Of a stretch of DNA of 47,385 bases, positions 1-7,642 are shown in pieces. The translations under genes and the position numbers were made by a program. The stretch's first letter is position 1. Each line of letters opens with the position of its first letter. This stretch comes from Planctomycetota bacterium. Lineage in GTDB: Bacteria > Planctomycetota > Phycisphaerae > Phycisphaerales > UBA1924. The stretch lies in NCBI GenBank assembly GCA_030950285.1, contig JAUZRR010000023.1:1-47385 (forward strand), in the 5' to 3' direction. The notes below the pieces were generated by a model. It was not told where the DNA came from and did not search any database. It saw nothing but the letters and a program-made list of their open reading frames with translations.

Positions 1-201
1 GACCGAGTAGACGGTGCCGTTGGCGGTGGTGCCGTTCCATGTAAGTTTGATGCCGCCGGAGTTGAGGAGCAAGGCCTGCAAGCTGGTCGCGGGCGTCGGC
101 GCGGCCAGCGGGCTGGCGTCGTTATACGGCGAGAGGTTGGCCGCGGTATTTCCTGAACCGGGGTTACCCGTGTCCGGATGTCTGCCCGTACCGTGACGGC
201 C
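1..201 (-). pseudogene. FN3-type protein fragment, 5'-truncated, C-terminal part beyond the left edge
   Basis: Read on the minus strand, the frame ending in GGIKLTWNGTTANGTVYSV matches the strand pattern of a fibronectin type III-like domain. It resembles the FN3 part of the protein at 27419-28069 (DGAVELTWKGTLAYSTFYEI), so the two look like paralogues. A linker rich in Pro, Ala and Thr precedes it. No ATG or GTG lies upstream in this frame for more than 400 bases, and the frame simply runs into unrelated sequence, which is why I call it a 5'-truncated copy. The coding part seems to fade near base 200, so that end is approximate. From 202 to 413 I recognise nothing firm. Confidence 0.45.
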
Positions 202-413
202 TGTGCTGCCCGCGGTCGGGTTGGTGAGCCACGGACAACCCGCAGCGTGCGGAGAAGATTTCGGAGTTTCTTGCGGCGTACTTGAGAGATTGCAAGAAAC
301 AGTGACAATATCCCTGTGTTTTCGCTGAACTCCGCCTCGATCTGTCGTACGGCGGGGGGCATGAAAGGCAAAGCCAGTGCGTGCTTCAAGTGATATGTTT
401 TTCAAGAATCGTT

Positions 414-1472
414 CTACCCGCCGGCGTTCATGATCGCCGTTTCCGCAGCGGGGGCATCCACCTGAAAGGTCGTGATCTGTCCCGCAGTGACGGTGAGTTT
501 CGGCACGCCTGCCGCATCGAGGTCAACTACCCCGTCACGGACGAGCTGGATGAGCCGTGTACTGACGGGGTCGGGTCCAACTGGCCCGGGTGACACATAA
601 TAAGTGCCAGCGGGAATCGATAGATCGTCTTCTCCAACTCGCGCAAGTACGTTCGCTCTACCACTCTCGTCGATCTTGAGCGACAGAGCCCACGATCCAT
701 TTTCAGGAATAAGGCTTACATACCTCGCAGCAGATCGCCCTCGTCGATCAAGATCTTCGTAGTTTAGTACATCCAAATCCAAACGCGCATCGGACTCAAG
801 AGGAAGGAGCACTATATCTCCAACATCTACATCCTGCAGTGTTTCAGTGTCGCTCAGTTCCAGGAACAGGAGTTGACCACCCCCCATCGCCAAGGTCAGC
901 CTTGCAAACCCGCCGCGTCGTACTCCTCCGACTATGAAGTGTCCCGTGCTTTTGTCGCTCGGACTCCATTTGAGTGCTCCCAGATTGGCCACAGCTGTCC
1001 GGATTGGGCCTCCCTCCGCTATCACTCTTCCATTTATTCGAATGGCATCAGAACCCGTGATGGCAAGATTATACTGCGCCACGCCGTCAAGCAGAGGTAT
1101 CTCGTATCGATGGATGAAGTATGTGTCGTCCAGAACCTCAACGCGTCGCACCTCAAGTGCCCTGTATTCATCACGACTCATCGTCTCTATCATCGGCGGT
1201 CCGATTGCCACTGCAAGTGTCTGCCACTCGGTCGGCTCTGTGAGTGACAGTGAGACAACACCCATAGCGTTCGTAATCCCCGCAACAACTTCCTCTGCAT
1301 CGCCAAATGCAGTGAGTACCAAACCGTCAACGGGTGTGCCCGTTTCATCTGTGACAGCTATTGTTACCGAGATGATTCCGGGCTGCGTGATTGTGATCTC
1401 GCCAACATATCCGGCAGTGCATAGCGCCAGGAACATAAGCAGTAATGACCACCAATGCAGTAACGTGTTCAT
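414..1472 (-). CDS. Secreted protein with an Ig-like/carboxypeptidase-regulatory-like N-terminal domain, unknown function
   Basis: This 352-aa protein begins with a hydrophobic signal peptide (MNTLLHWWSLLLMFLALCTA) and is probably exported. Residues about 20-85 (VTIAVTDETGTPVDGLVLTA and GITNAMGVVSLSL) have the look of a small beta-sandwich of the Ig-like or CarboxypepD-regulatory type. The remainder is beta-rich and unrecognised. I chose the ATG at 1472 because it overlaps the stop of the upstream lipase gene as ATGA, which implies translational coupling. An upstream in-frame start would add eight residues ahead of the signal peptide. Its role may be tied to the lipase, but that is inferred from position only. 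The GC content is visibly lower than in the chromosomal genes to the right. Confidence 0.75.
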   Translation of the reverse strand: MNTLLHWWSLLLMFLALCTAGYVGEITITQPGIISVTIAVTDETGTPVDGLVLTAFGDAEEVVAGITNAMGVVSLSLTEPTEWQTLAVAIGPPMIETMSRDEYRALEVRRVEVLDDTYFIHRYEIPLLDGVAQYNLAITGSDAIRINGRVIAEGGPIRTAVANLGALKWSPSDKSTGHFIVGGVRRGGFARLTLAMGGGQLLFLELSDTETLQDVDVGDIVLLPLESDARLDLDVLNYEDLDRRGRSAARYVSLIPENGSWALSLKIDESGRANVLARVGEDDLSIPAGTYYVSPGPVGPDPVSTRLIQLVRDGVVDLDAAGVPKLTVTAGQITTFQVDAPAAETAIMNAGG

Positions 1473-4183
1473 TTGTCTAAGCCCTCCAGATGCCAAGCTT
1501 CAGCCGGAAAGCCGAGAATCTCTTGGATCTTTTGCATGATACTTGCGCTAGATGGTTCAGCATTCGAGTCAGTGATGTCACCTGAGTGACGTGTGTAAGA
1601 AAATACATCACCAATGCCAGCGTTGACGTGATCTGGGTCACCATTCCAGTTCTTCTGAGATTCAATAGTTACGACGCCGTCGCTATTATCACCGGTGAGC
1701 GACTGCAGGCGTTCGTCCTCAGGGTCTGCCTCGTAGAGGAAATCTAATAAATCGGCAATAATGCCTTCAAGAACTATGAACGTATCAGCACGACCAGCCA
1801 AAGGCCACCATGCGACCGACCGATGCCCCTCAGGATATTGGGCTCCGCTTCCTGTAGCGCCCACTGAGTCGGTCGCAACGCCTTCCATCAGCCTTTGTAG
1901 TACGGTGCCCTCCGCGAGGTCAAAGAGCGCTGTCGGATGCTCATCAAAACCATTTGGGTAGTTCGACATCAGTTTTGGTGCGATGAGTGCGCCTGTAGTC
2001 AGTGAGTAGGCATCATTCGTGTTCCAGTCCACGTAATCCTTGAGTGACTGCCGCATATGCCCTCCCTCTGGTTCAAATGCCTGCTCACCGGCAGTTGAAA
2101 TGGCAGAGCCACGAAAAGGCGATCCGATGGAAATAAAACGGCGAATATCTCCTGCCCAGAAGTTCGCATTTCGCAAGTAGAACCACTGCCCATCAGCATT
2201 ACTGTTATCGCGAACTGAATTATAATCATCCCAACCCGTGGGCACCCAAGCGTCTTGCCCGAACGGTCGCATGCGGGGGCCGGCTGCTGAGATGCCTGAA
2301 ATATAGAATCGTGTGATGACACCTCCCAGGCTGTGACCGACGACATCGGCCCGTGTAGCAGCATAGCGGAGCCCATGAAAGCCACGAGTTGTTGCGTGCT
2401 CCCCGAATGAGTTTCCAAACAGATCTATTGCATTCCGGTATTCGTTCAAGGCACCTTGGATAGTCAAGGGCACATGGCGATAGTTAATATCGTAGCCGCG
2501 GACATGAGTAACTGCATAATCTGCAAAATACAGGCGGGTTGGAAGTGGCAAATCGAGAGATTCATCATAGACGGCACCCCAGTAATTCTGAGCTGCACCG
2601 TATAGCCCATGGACAAGAATAATCGGCGGACGCCTCAGTTGGAACGCAGAGCGTGTGGCGAGCCACGCCTGGCCCTTGGCATAGATGGCAAAGGTGATTG
2701 CGGTCTCCTCTCCGGAGTCCATGGCGGTGGAATCTGAGAGGTAAAACTCCGGGCCGTAATCGCCCGGAATGAGATAATCATCTGGAGGTACATAGAATGC
2801 CATGCTGGATGACGTTGTTGCGCCGTCGGCGAGTGTATGCGGGATAGTGCCCGGACGAGGGAGCGGGAGCGGGGGTGGCTCAGCACCGTTGGATGTTGGC
2901 ACCAGGCCGCCGAAGACGCGGATATTTGTTGGCCTACTCCATAACGCTGACTCACCTTTCTTCCAGCGGCGTATCTCAATATCTATATCATCGACCGGCG
3001 GCTCCAATCGCACAAGGCACAGAGACGTGCCGTCGGTGATTGCTCCCTGGACTCGGGCATTGGGCATGTACGCATCGTATGCGCCGTTGGCGAACGACAC
3101 TGTATCACCATTCTGGGCGCTCGGGTCCCAGTGACGCATGTCGAAGACCTGGAGTTCAACGGGCAACGCCCGCACGCTGTCTGTGAGGTCTTCACCCTCA
3201 AGATCCGAGCCGGGTGGGGCGACTGCGGCCACCGAGATCGTTGCGGCTTCTGAGTCCCGGGACCACGGCGCCACAGCCTCGACATAAAGAGTGATCCGCT
3301 GAAGAGAGTCCATATCGAAATAACTTCGGGGATAGGCAACACCGGGGGCGATCCAGTCTCCGCCGTTGTTGAGGTCCGCCGGGTTCCGCTCCTCCTCCCC
3401 GTCTTTTGTCCAGATGCGCAAGTAGCCGTCCGGTGTTGGGAATGTGTAGTACTGGGCCTCCGGAGGAAGGTTCCCGTTCTGCAACTGCGGTGGTTGGAGT
3501 GTGTTGGGATCGTTCGCCGGGTATGTGAATGTCAGCGTGGTTGCGGGATTGTCAAGATCTTCAATCAGCGTGAGTTTGATCGGTACAAAGCGGATCGAGT
3601 CGTGCTCCTCATTGTTTCCGACCCCCGCGGACGCGGTGCCGATACCCCAGGTGCCGTTCTGGCCTGTGTAGCCGATACCATCTGCATAGTCCGGCACGCC
3701 ATCCCCATCGGTGTCGTAGGTCGAGCAGCCGATCAGCTTGCCGTGGCCTTCATCCTCGGTCGGATCCTGGTTCTCAATCGGGACCGTAAACCCATCGTCG
3801 TTGTCGCTGTCGATGTCCAGGTCGACGGGGTCGATCACGAGATAGGCTACTTTCTTGGCCGCAGAATTACAATCGTGGCTGTCGTAGCAGTTGGGCGCGT
3901 CGTGGGTGCCGATCAATCCGTCCGGATCGACAAGCTTCCAGAATCCCTCAAAGTCCGGGTCTACCGAGACCGATGCGGCGTAGTCGAAATCGTGAAGACA
4001 GGTCTCCTGGTAATAGTGGTCATCGGTCTTTCGGTAGTACAGCCTGATCTCGTACACTTCGCCCCGAGAGTACGGATACGTGCCTGAGTCGCTGCCGTGA
4101 ATGTCGCACCGAACCGACTTGTCCCCCACGACGAGTTTCCAGCTTCCTTCCCCCCCATTCGGGTTGACACTGAGGGTCACCAT
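1469..4183 (-). CDS. Large alpha/beta-hydrolase (lipase/esterase-like) with N-terminal beta-rich region
   Basis: The 904-aa product carries a C-terminal alpha/beta-hydrolase domain from about residue 515. The oxyanion segment IILVHGLYG is at 522-530, the nucleophile elbow VVGHSLGG has Ser618, a DGVV segment near 838 could supply the acid, and a later RHSGD could supply the His. This arrangement matches PGAP1/DUF676-like lipases. Residues 115-170 (DIDSDNDDG, YDTDGDGVPDYADG) are Asp-rich, calcium-binding-like and typical of large planctomycete surface proteins. No signal peptide precedes MVTLSVNPNG. Immediately upstream and in the same frame lies a remnant of an IS3-type orfA separated by one TAG codon, so the native 5' end was probably lost and the ATG at 4183 is a secondary start. 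The downstream gene overlaps it by ATGA. Confidence 0.7.
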   Translation of the reverse strand: MVTLSVNPNGGEGSWKLVVGDKSVRCDIHGSDSGTYPYSRGEVYEIRLYYRKTDDHYYQETCLHDFDYAASVSVDPDFEGFWKLVDPDGLIGTHDAPNCYDSHDCNSAAKKVAYLVIDPVDLDIDSDNDDGFTVPIENQDPTEDEGHGKLIGCSTYDTDGDGVPDYADGIGYTGQNGTWGIGTASAGVGNNEEHDSIRFVPIKLTLIEDLDNPATTLTFTYPANDPNTLQPPQLQNGNLPPEAQYYTFPTPDGYLRIWTKDGEEERNPADLNNGGDWIAPGVAYPRSYFDMDSLQRITLYVEAVAPWSRDSEAATISVAAVAPPGSDLEGEDLTDSVRALPVELQVFDMRHWDPSAQNGDTVSFANGAYDAYMPNARVQGAITDGTSLCLVRLEPPVDDIDIEIRRWKKGESALWSRPTNIRVFGGLVPTSNGAEPPPLPLPRPGTIPHTLADGATTSSSMAFYVPPDDYLIPGDYGPEFYLSDSTAMDSGEETAITFAIYAKGQAWLATRSAFQLRRPPIILVHGLYGAAQNYWGAVYDESLDLPLPTRLYFADYAVTHVRGYDINYRHVPLTIQGALNEYRNAIDLFGNSFGEHATTRGFHGLRYAATRADVVGHSLGGVITRFYISGISAAGPRMRPFGQDAWVPTGWDDYNSVRDNSNADGQWFYLRNANFWAGDIRRFISIGSPFRGSAISTAGEQAFEPEGGHMRQSLKDYVDWNTNDAYSLTTGALIAPKLMSNYPNGFDEHPTALFDLAEGTVLQRLMEGVATDSVGATGSGAQYPEGHRSVAWWPLAGRADTFIVLEGIIADLLDFLYEADPEDERLQSLTGDNSDGVVTIESQKNWNGDPDHVNAGIGDVFSYTRHSGDITDSNAEPSSASIMQKIQEILGFPAEAWHLEGLDK

Positions 4184-4322
4184 CGCTCTGACCTGCCCGA
4201 TCGTCTTGCCCTAGCCCTCCAGGGCCTCGGCCTCCCGCAGCTTCCGGGCCACCTCGTTGGTCGTGTGATGCTTCCGTTTCATCGAGAACCTCCCGGGTAC
4301 TTTGTACCCCAAAGACTCTCAC
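4184..4322 (-). mobile_element. IS3-family insertion-sequence remnant (left end and start of orfA)
   Basis: On the minus strand an ATG at 4282 opens a frame MKRKHHTTNEVARKLREAEA, which is the standard N-terminus of IS3-type OrfA helix-turn-helix proteins. After a TAG at 4213-4211 it continues GKTIGQV and then changes abruptly into the lipase frame. The leader GGGTACAAAGTACCC (4295-4309) and the sequence out to about 4322 resemble the short non-coding end of such elements. No orfB and no right end were found. The element is decayed, and it may now supply the upstream signals for the lipase gene. The outer limit at 4322 is approximate. Confidence 0.65.
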
Positions 4323-4448
4323 TCAACCTGGAACAACTTCTCAAGAGCAGGCCAGTTGTTCAGAGATTCCCCATGGAACAGGAGGCTGACAGTTCCACCT
4401 ACCTGAACTGGTTGATGCACCCGACGGCGAGTTATTCATGCTATTGAA

Positions 4449-5006
4449 TCAGAACGGCCCTCTCGGCGGCGGGCCTTCGATCTTTTCGAGATCATCGACA
4501 TGGACATATTTGACGAGGCCGTCCATGCCGTGGTCTTCCCACCCATCGGCAAGGAGTTTTCGTCGCATCGCAGCGAGTGTTTGTGAGTTCGCTTCACCGA
4601 TCCTCCGCCATTCCGCCTCAGCGTGCTTGTCCTTCTTCTCGACTGCGCGCTTCAGAGCTTCCGGACCGCCAGGGATTCGTGTGGCGAGGAATATCTCGTT
4701 GTCCATCAAACGGCAGAATAGCAACGGCTCTGGACTCGTGAAATGCCAGTGTTCGGGGGTAACCCGCATGCCCCAATAGTGAAGCTCGGGGTAGAAAGTG
4801 ATGTCACTCATCGTTGACATATACCGATGGTACTTTATGTTGACGCTATAACCGGATTGACCCTGCGTGCCAACAGATCGCACCTCCTTGATAAACCCTA
4901 ACGATTGTACTTCCGGCCAGTTACCTGCCACCAAGGCGCATGACGGTGTCTCTGGATTTATCTTGCTGGCTATATACCAATGTACCTTCCATTTAGCAAG
5001 AATCAT
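4449..5006 (-). CDS. Hypothetical protein, 185 aa
   Basis: I do not recognise this protein. It has no obvious signal peptide or membrane segment, is rich in Trp and charged residues (MILAKWKVHWYIASKI at the start, and a Lys/Glu-rich helix around KRAVEKKDKHAEAEWRRIGE), and ends in a Pro-rich GPPPRGPF. I chose the ATG at 5006 because it overlaps the stop of the preceding frame as ATGA. An alternative start lies five codons upstream at 5021. It follows the broken FG-GAP gene in the same orientation and is probably co-transcribed with it, so it could act on or with that exported protein. Confidence 0.55.
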   Translation of the reverse strand: MILAKWKVHWYIASKINPETPSCALVAGNWPEVQSLGFIKEVRSVGTQGQSGYSVNIKYHRYMSTMSDITFYPELHYWGMRVTPEHWHFTSPEPLLFCRLMDNEIFLATRIPGGPEALKRAVEKKDKHAEAEWRRIGEANSQTLAAMRRKLLADGWEDHGMDGLVKYVHVDDLEKIEGPPPRGPF

Positions 5007-5428
5007 GGAATCGGTGTCCATTTGAAGAACTCATCATTATCAGGATTAACAATCAGTTTCCAATCACTGGCGGTGATGGGCACACCATCGATATTAACCG
5101 TCTGCGGATACGGCGTTCCATCGTCGAATCTAAATCGCATGACAGTATACGGCTGGCCTGTACCATCAAGTCCCGCATCCATCGCTGTCGAAGCAGTTGT
5201 GAACTCGGGCAGGACATGGCCGTCTCGAGACGCAGGGATACCGTTGCCGGTGTATGGATACCCGAAGTCCGCAACAAACTCGTTCGGATCGCCGTTGCCG
5301 TACTTGGTACTGCGTGGGATTTTCGCATTGGATGCGATCGAGGTGTTCACTCTGGTTTCCAGAATCACATGGGGTGAGTTGGGCAGAAAGTCCGTGCCAG
5401 GCCGATCGAGCCGCAGCCGGTCGATCAA
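5003..5428 (-). CDS. C-terminal part of the FG-GAP/dockerin-like protein, displaced by a frameshift
   Basis: This frame reads sensibly well upstream of its first possible start (a TTG at 5428). Back-translation to 5497 gives FYARISDTYDATTTSQLIDR, which joins naturally to the ...DDLTVISPG end of the upstream frame. The 141-aa stretch is therefore best taken as the C-terminal part of the gene at 5425-6519, separated from it by a one-base deletion near 5476-5480. The content (VILETRVNTS, PYTVMRFRFDDGTPYPQTV) is beta-rich and otherwise unrecognised. The TTG start and TTGA overlap make independent expression conceivable but less likely. Confidence 0.55.
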   Translation of the reverse strand: MIDRLRLDRPGTDFLPNSPHVILETRVNTSIASNAKIPRSTKYGNGDPNEFVADFGYPYTGNGIPASRDGHVLPEFTTASTAMDAGLDGTGQPYTVMRFRFDDGTPYPQTVNIDGVPITASDWKLIVNPDNDEFFKWTPIP

Positions 5429-6519
5429 CTGTGATGTCGTCGTTGCATCATAGGTATCGGATATCCTCGCGTAGAACCCGGAGAGATTACGGTGAGGTCA
5501 TCGGCGCTCTCGGTCCAGCCGCTGATCAGCCGCTTGCCGTCGCTGCGGAGCTTGCCCCGAAGCCACCACTGATTCGCGCCGAACTGTCCGGTCCATTCGT
5601 CGGGGTTGGTCGACGCTGTGATCACGTCCTCGGGATAGAGGTATGTCCAGACGTCCATCGACGCGCGGAGTTGGTCCCACTCCCACTCGGCGAGCACATA
5701 GTCCGACTCGGTCACCGGGGGTTCGCCGTCGGCAACCGCCTGCACGAGCACGTCAAAGTCGTCGAGATCGACAGTCTCGTCCGCGTCGAGGTCTGCGCCC
5801 GTCTCCTGCCCTGCGCCGTCGTTGATAAGGTCGAGCATGACAGCGAGATCGCCGCCGTCGAGCGACTGGCTGGCGTTCAGATCGCCCCAGGTCTCGATCG
5901 GTTCAACCAGCACCTCCTGGACGCCGGGGATCGGGTGGGTCTGGTCGAACAGCATCTCGCCGGTGACGCCGGAGAACACGAACTCCCGGTCCGCCGGCAG
6001 CCCGCGGCCGACCAGCGCCATGCCGTCCACATCAATGTCGGGCACGCCGTCAAGGTTGATGTCGCGCCCTGAGCCGACAAAGAAACCGAAGCGATCGCCC
6101 CGACGCCCGAACAGCGTGCGCAGGAGTTGGCCATCAAAGCTCGAATAGACATACACACGACCGACCCGGTCGGTGGTCAGCGCAGCACGCGGGGCCGTGA
6201 CCGCGACATCCGCGAGGCCGTCGCCGTCAAAGTCTGCGACAAAGTCCGCGGAGAAACCGAACGCATCGTTCAACGTCGGTCCGTCGATAGCGAGGAGTTC
6301 TGTCCCGTCCGAACCAGAGTGGAGCGTCACCCGCCCAAAGACCGGCTGCTCCGGGTGAAACCCAAGATTCGTGTGCAGGGTCTCGGCGATGCCGTCGCCG
6401 TTGAGGTCACGGTCCTGCGCAGCCGCGTGGCTCGAGAGCCCGAGCAACGCGAGGATTGCGCAAGCGCAGAAAAATGGAAAGCCTCTTCTCCCTGTCCCGT
6501 TCATGTGTGTCCCGTTCAT
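5425..6519 (-). CDS. Exported FG-GAP/VCBS-type protein with dockerin-like segment (N-terminal part of a frameshifted gene)
   Basis: The N-terminus MNGTHMNGTGRRGFPFFCAC leads into a hydrophobic stretch and an AAAQ cleavage-like site, consistent with a signal peptide. Two or three FG-GAP-like calcium-binding repeats follow (DRDLNGDGIAETL, VADFDGDGLADVAVTAP, GRDINLDGVPDIDVDG), which usually build a beta-propeller on extracellular proteins. A dockerin-like pair of loops (GDLNASQSLDGGDLAVMLDL and ADLDADETVDLDDFDVLVQA) comes next. The frame ends out of register (STRGYPIPMMQRRHHS), while the adjacent frame continues naturally, so the gene appears frameshifted. The start at 6519 is preferred; a second ATG at 6504 comes from a 15-base duplication. 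A short upstream frame overlaps this start as ATGA. Confidence 0.7.
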   Translation of the reverse strand: MNGTHMNGTGRRGFPFFCACAILALLGLSSHAAAQDRDLNGDGIAETLHTNLGFHPEQPVFGRVTLHSGSDGTELLAIDGPTLNDAFGFSADFVADFDGDGLADVAVTAPRAALTTDRVGRVYVYSSFDGQLLRTLFGRRGDRFGFFVGSGRDINLDGVPDIDVDGMALVGRGLPADREFVFSGVTGEMLFDQTHPIPGVQEVLVEPIETWGDLNASQSLDGGDLAVMLDLINDGAGQETGADLDADETVDLDDFDVLVQAVADGEPPVTESDYVLAEWEWDQLRASMDVWTYLYPEDVITASTNPDEWTGQFGANQWWLRGKLRSDGKRLISGWTESADDLTVISPGSTRGYPIPMMQRRHHS

Positions 6520-6653
6520 GTGTGTCCCGCGATGGGCACATGAGAGATGAACGCCAAACACCCTACCAGATACGCCTCGCTTTCGCAAGGCAGATCTTTC
6601 CGGCACCCGTGGTCGCCCATGCCGACAAGGGGATTTCGTGGCGGGTTGATCAT
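6516..6653 (-). CDS. Possible 45-codon small ORF/leader coupled to the FG-GAP gene
   Basis: An ATG at 6653, preceded by a clean AAGGAG Shine-Dalgarno seven bases away, opens a 45-codon frame starting MINPPRNPLVGMGDHGC. Its TGA overlaps the ATG of the FG-GAP gene as ATGA. The peptide is not recognised and has three Cys. The good ribosome site and coupling suggest that translation of the larger gene may begin here. It could equally be a chance frame in the 5' leader. Confidence 0.35.
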   Translation of the reverse strand: MINPPRNPLVGMGDHGCRKDLPCESEAYLVGCLAFISHVPIAGHT

Positions 6654-6930
6654 CGTAACTCTCCTTCAATACGAGACTTACGCCGACAAACCGCGAGAGT
6701 CGCCGGGATGTCCGCACTCCACGGGTCAACGGGCCACCTGTGCCACAGAGAGCGTGCCAGAGAGAGAGTCGGTGCGAACGCTACTCCTCCCCTCCTCCCC
6801 TCCCCCCAAACCACCGAAGGCACGATGGATTGGCGCGACATCCTCCCCTTCCAAACACACACCGACAATCGACAACCTTCTCGGACGGCCCAATAAAATC
6901 CGTCGTGCGAGCCCGGGCGCGAATGCAGAT
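6654..6930. other. Intergenic stretch without a recognised gene
   Basis: Both strands are open in several frames, but none gives a recognisable protein and codon use is incoherent. The part nearest 6660-6690 is the probable promoter/leader area of the minus-strand FG-GAP gene. Confidence 0.4.
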
Positions 6931-6935
6931 CGGTG

Positions 6936-7208
6936 CTGCGCTCCGCGCAGCGCCCGTTGCGCCGAGCGCAGCGCGCGCTGCGCGGGACAAATCGGCTCCT
7001 GCGCGGCACGAAGGAGCCCATTCGTCCGACGAATCGACGAGTGCGCGGGACAAATCGACTCCTTCGTCCCGCGAAGGGGGCTCTCCGCGCGACGGATCGA
7101 CGCCTTCGTGCCGCGAAGGAGCCTCTTCGCGCGACGGATCGACGCCTTCGTGCCACGATGGAGCCGCTTCGCGGGACGAATCGGCGGCTTCGCGCCGCGA
7201 TCGCCTTC
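6936..7208. repeat. 21-bp minisatellite, 13 tandem degenerate units
   Basis: Thirteen consecutive 21-base units keep exact phase. In the plus-strand frame they read as heptads such as LRGTNRL, LRGTKEP, IRPTNRR, VRGTNRL, LRATDRR, LRAAKEP and LRGTNRR. On the minus strand they read as ASIRRAK and RLLRGTK. Units alternate in a 42-base higher-order pattern, and many contain small inverted pieces (CCTTCG...CGAAGG). All frames stay open because the unit length is divisible by three. No spacer sequences are present. Whether it is transcribed or translated cannot be seen. Confidence 0.8.
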
Positions 7209-7211
7209 GTC

Positions 7212-7283
7212 CGAGCGGTCCCCCACGTCCCCCCCGTCCCCCCCGTCCCCCCCGTCCGCCCCGTCCCCCCCCTCCCCCCGGGC
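7212..7283. repeat. C-rich microsatellite of CGTCCCCCCC-type units
   Basis: A run of near-identical CGTCCCCCC(C) units follows directly on the 21-bp minisatellite and precedes tRNA-Arg. The G-rich strand could form quadruplexes. Similar Pro-coding expansions occur inside the genes at 28528-29418 and 33956-34837. Confidence 0.7.
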
Positions 7284-7324
7284 AGCCGTGCCGAATAGAC
7301 TTATCCCCCGCCCTCGTGGCACGT

Positions 7325-7398
7325 GTCCCGGTAGCTCAGTTGGATAGAGCAGCTGACTTCTAATCAGCAGGTCGGAGGTTCGAGTCCTCCCCGGGATG
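7325..7398 (+). tRNA. tRNA-Arg (anticodon UCU)
   Basis: A full cloverleaf is visible: acceptor GTCCCGG with CCGGGAT, D-arm GCTC..GAGC, anticodon stem CTGAC/GTCAG-type arm with loop CTTCTAA giving anticodon UCU, and T-arm GGAGG-TTCGAGT-CCTCC. The first pair is a G1-U72 wobble and the discriminator is G. CCA is not encoded. Confidence 0.95.
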
Positions 7399-7500
7399 CT
7401 TTCCTTTCGCTCAGCGGGCGATCCACGCGGCCGTGTCTTGCGGCTCCCGTCAGGTTTTCGTGTTTCAGCGGCTCGGGCGGGCTCGCCGCAACAAGAAAGG

Positions 7501-7546
7501 CACCCTCCCCCCAGCCCCCTCCCGCGGGGCGCGGGAGGGGGAGCAG
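7501..7546. repeat. Dispersed GC-rich palindromic repeat, copy 1
   Basis: CCCTCCCC..CCCCTCCCGCGGGG followed by CGCGGGAGGGG forms a strong hairpin. Close relatives sit at 26601-26640 and 30485-30529, always between genes. Confidence 0.65.
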
Positions 7547-7642
7547 AAGAAGTCGGAGCCCAAGACCAGGAACCAGAGCCCAAGGCGAGAAGCCGGAGCC
7601 CGGGACGAGAAGCCAAAGCACAAGAGAATCACGGGATGCGTC

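Noticed and set aside
228..305. Short plus-strand stretch reading RAEKISEFLAAYLRDCKKQ then stop
   Set aside because: It looks protein-like and may be the tail of a lost gene, but it has an upstream stop, no start and no family match.
6933..7298. 121-codon ORF across the 21-bp minisatellite (GTG start)
   Set aside because: No ribosome site, and openness is explained by the repeat period; kept as a hypothesis in the findings only.
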